From Cepaea nemoralis (Eukaryota; Mollusca; Gastropoda; Stylommatophora; Helicidae), in contig JACEFZ010017695.1 in the NCBI GenBank assembly GCA_014155875.1, positions 1 to 64,000 of the forward strand: a stretch of DNA of 64,000 bases, in the 5' to 3' direction. A program made the position numbers and the translations under genes. Positions 62,986 through 64,000 of the stretch are shown here, piece after piece. Within the stretch, counting starts at the first letter, position 1; each line of letters opens with the position of its first letter. The notes beneath the pieces are model-generated. The model searched no databases and was not told the origin of the DNA. It worked only from the letters and a program-made list of their open reading frames with translations.

Positions 62986-63107
<122 letters not shown>

Positions 63108-63249
63108 CGGTGTCCATGAACCGAAGGAGTGTGTTGGACGGAAGCTGGTGGATTCTCCAGGATATTGATAGGAAAAAAAAATATAATGTGGGTGTTGACT
63201 CCCCTCACTCCAGGGACGACACTTTAAAGTAGGACACGACATTATTGGG

Positions 63250-63425
63250 AGCTCGTAAACGCGATCTTTGGACAGCGGGATCTCTCGAAAACGTGATCTT
63301 TGGACAGCGGGATCTCTCGTAAACGTGATCTTTGGACAGCAGGATCTCTCGTAAACGTGATCCTTGGACAGCGGGATCTCTGGCACGCGGAATCCTTTGA
63401 CAGTGGGATCTTCTGACAACGGGGT
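63250..63425 (+). repeat. 32-bp tandem repeat in the leader of element B
   Basis: About five units of ctcgtaaacgtgatctttgg plus acagcgggatct; the last two are diverged. Absent from the part of element A that survives. Confidence 0.9.
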
Positions 63426-63689
63426 CTTTTGACATGAGATCCTTAGTTATAGGACGGAGATATCATATTAGAGAATCCAGCTAGAGTGAATGTGGATAGG
63501 AGTTAAGACACATATCTTACCTGTTCACACTTCACACGTCTGCATAGGTCTGTGGTCCTGATTCTACTCTTGTCACTGAGTGAATGTGCTGTGTGTGGTA
63601 AATATATAGATTTATAGTACTTGTTCATATATCTGTATATTAGTTTGCAGTTAAATTGTACTCAACCTGCTAGCTTTCCTCTCTGTAAA

Positions 63690-64000
63690 ATGGCCACTCC
63701 TAAACTAACCACTGCAGAACTAAGGACAAAGAGAAGATTGACCAGTACCTTCAACGCTTCGAGGCCATGTCTGTTGCTATGGGTCTGGACCGTGACAAAT
63801 GGTGTCTTAAGCTATCCCAGGGATTACGTGGGACCAGCTACGAGGTTTATTCTCGCCTGCCACCAGGACATGAGAACAATTATGACGAATTGAAGACGGC
63901 TCTGCTGAAACGATTCGAGGTTACGTCACACACCTACCGAAAAAAATTTCGAGTAGCGAAACAAGAACCGGGGAGTTGTTTGCCGCCTACAGTTTGCGTC
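63690..64000 (+). pseudogene. Gag-like (capsid) coding start of element B, frameshifted, cut by window end
   Basis: An ATG at 63690 opens a short frame (MATPKLTTAELRTK). About 35 nt on, a different frame reads like the retrotransposon Gag/SCAN-like capsid helices (QYLQRFEAM, MGLDRDKW, LKLSQGL, FEVTSHTYRKKFR). A second frame change near 63973 precedes the window end. The assignment rests on the RFE...KW...L.GL...YRKKFR pattern typical of Ty3/gypsy Gag. The frame breaks suggest a defective copy. Confidence 0.7.

Overview
The window is animal nuclear DNA: a gene with many introns, tRNA-derived SINEs, several non-LTR retrotransposon families, DNA transposons, an LTR retrotransposon and many satellites. 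The mix of elements suggests a lophotrochozoan, most likely a mollusc and perhaps a gastropod. That is an inference from style, not a species identification. I see no bacterial genes, operons or CRISPR arrays. Host gene (about 1.7-25.5 kb, minus strand): ten coding exons with clean GT/AG borders and matching phases encode the first 393 or so residues of a CKAP5/XMAP215/ch-TOG microtubule polymerase. They start at an ATG at 25484 and run to 1774; the rest of the gene lies beyond position 1. They cover TOG1, the linker and the start of TOG2. Less than 1.2 kb of the 24 kb is coding. The introns are full of repeats: a 40-bp palindromic E-box-like satellite (394-1621), other minisatellites with 42-, 25-, 44- and 34-bp units, at least four SINE groups (called A-D here), RTE-like LINE 3' ends with GAT tails, an 8-bp-TSD hAT MITE, and a TA-flanked mariner relic with other elements nested inside. 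Dominant mobile family: three long minus-strand copies (2377-6942, 34394-39483, 46507-51282) of one non-LTR retrotransposon, here called LINE-1F. It has one ORF (apurinic endonuclease, reverse transcriptase, RNase H, Cys/His knuckle) and a (GAA)n 3' tail. All three have exact target-site duplications. Copy 1 lacks its 5' end but its ORF is open; copy 2 has three frameshifts; copy 3 has a stop and a deletion that removes the RT FADD motif. The family also left 3' stubs (17058, 20531, 26169) and an apparent non-autonomous derivative of 1.37 kb (42091-43460) with both family ends and no RT. This resembles the ingi/RIME relationship. 28-46 kb: repeat-rich DNA upstream of CKAP5 with a hairpin, a possible CTCF-like site, a 5'-truncated RTE-like element (31787-33769) and fragments of another RT-RNase H LINE group (families C and D), some sharing the same nested junction. 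51.3-56.3 kb: two copies of an AT-microsatellite-bordered element carrying alternating short units and (TCTG)n runs; the second contains a 2.15-kb purine-only tract. 56.3-61.8 kb holds almost nothing I can identify. 61.8-64.0 kb is the 5' part of a Ty3/gypsy-like element (LTR-like sequence, GA tract, 32-bp repeats, broken gag) running off the window; a diverged relative lies at 41.5-44.1 kb.
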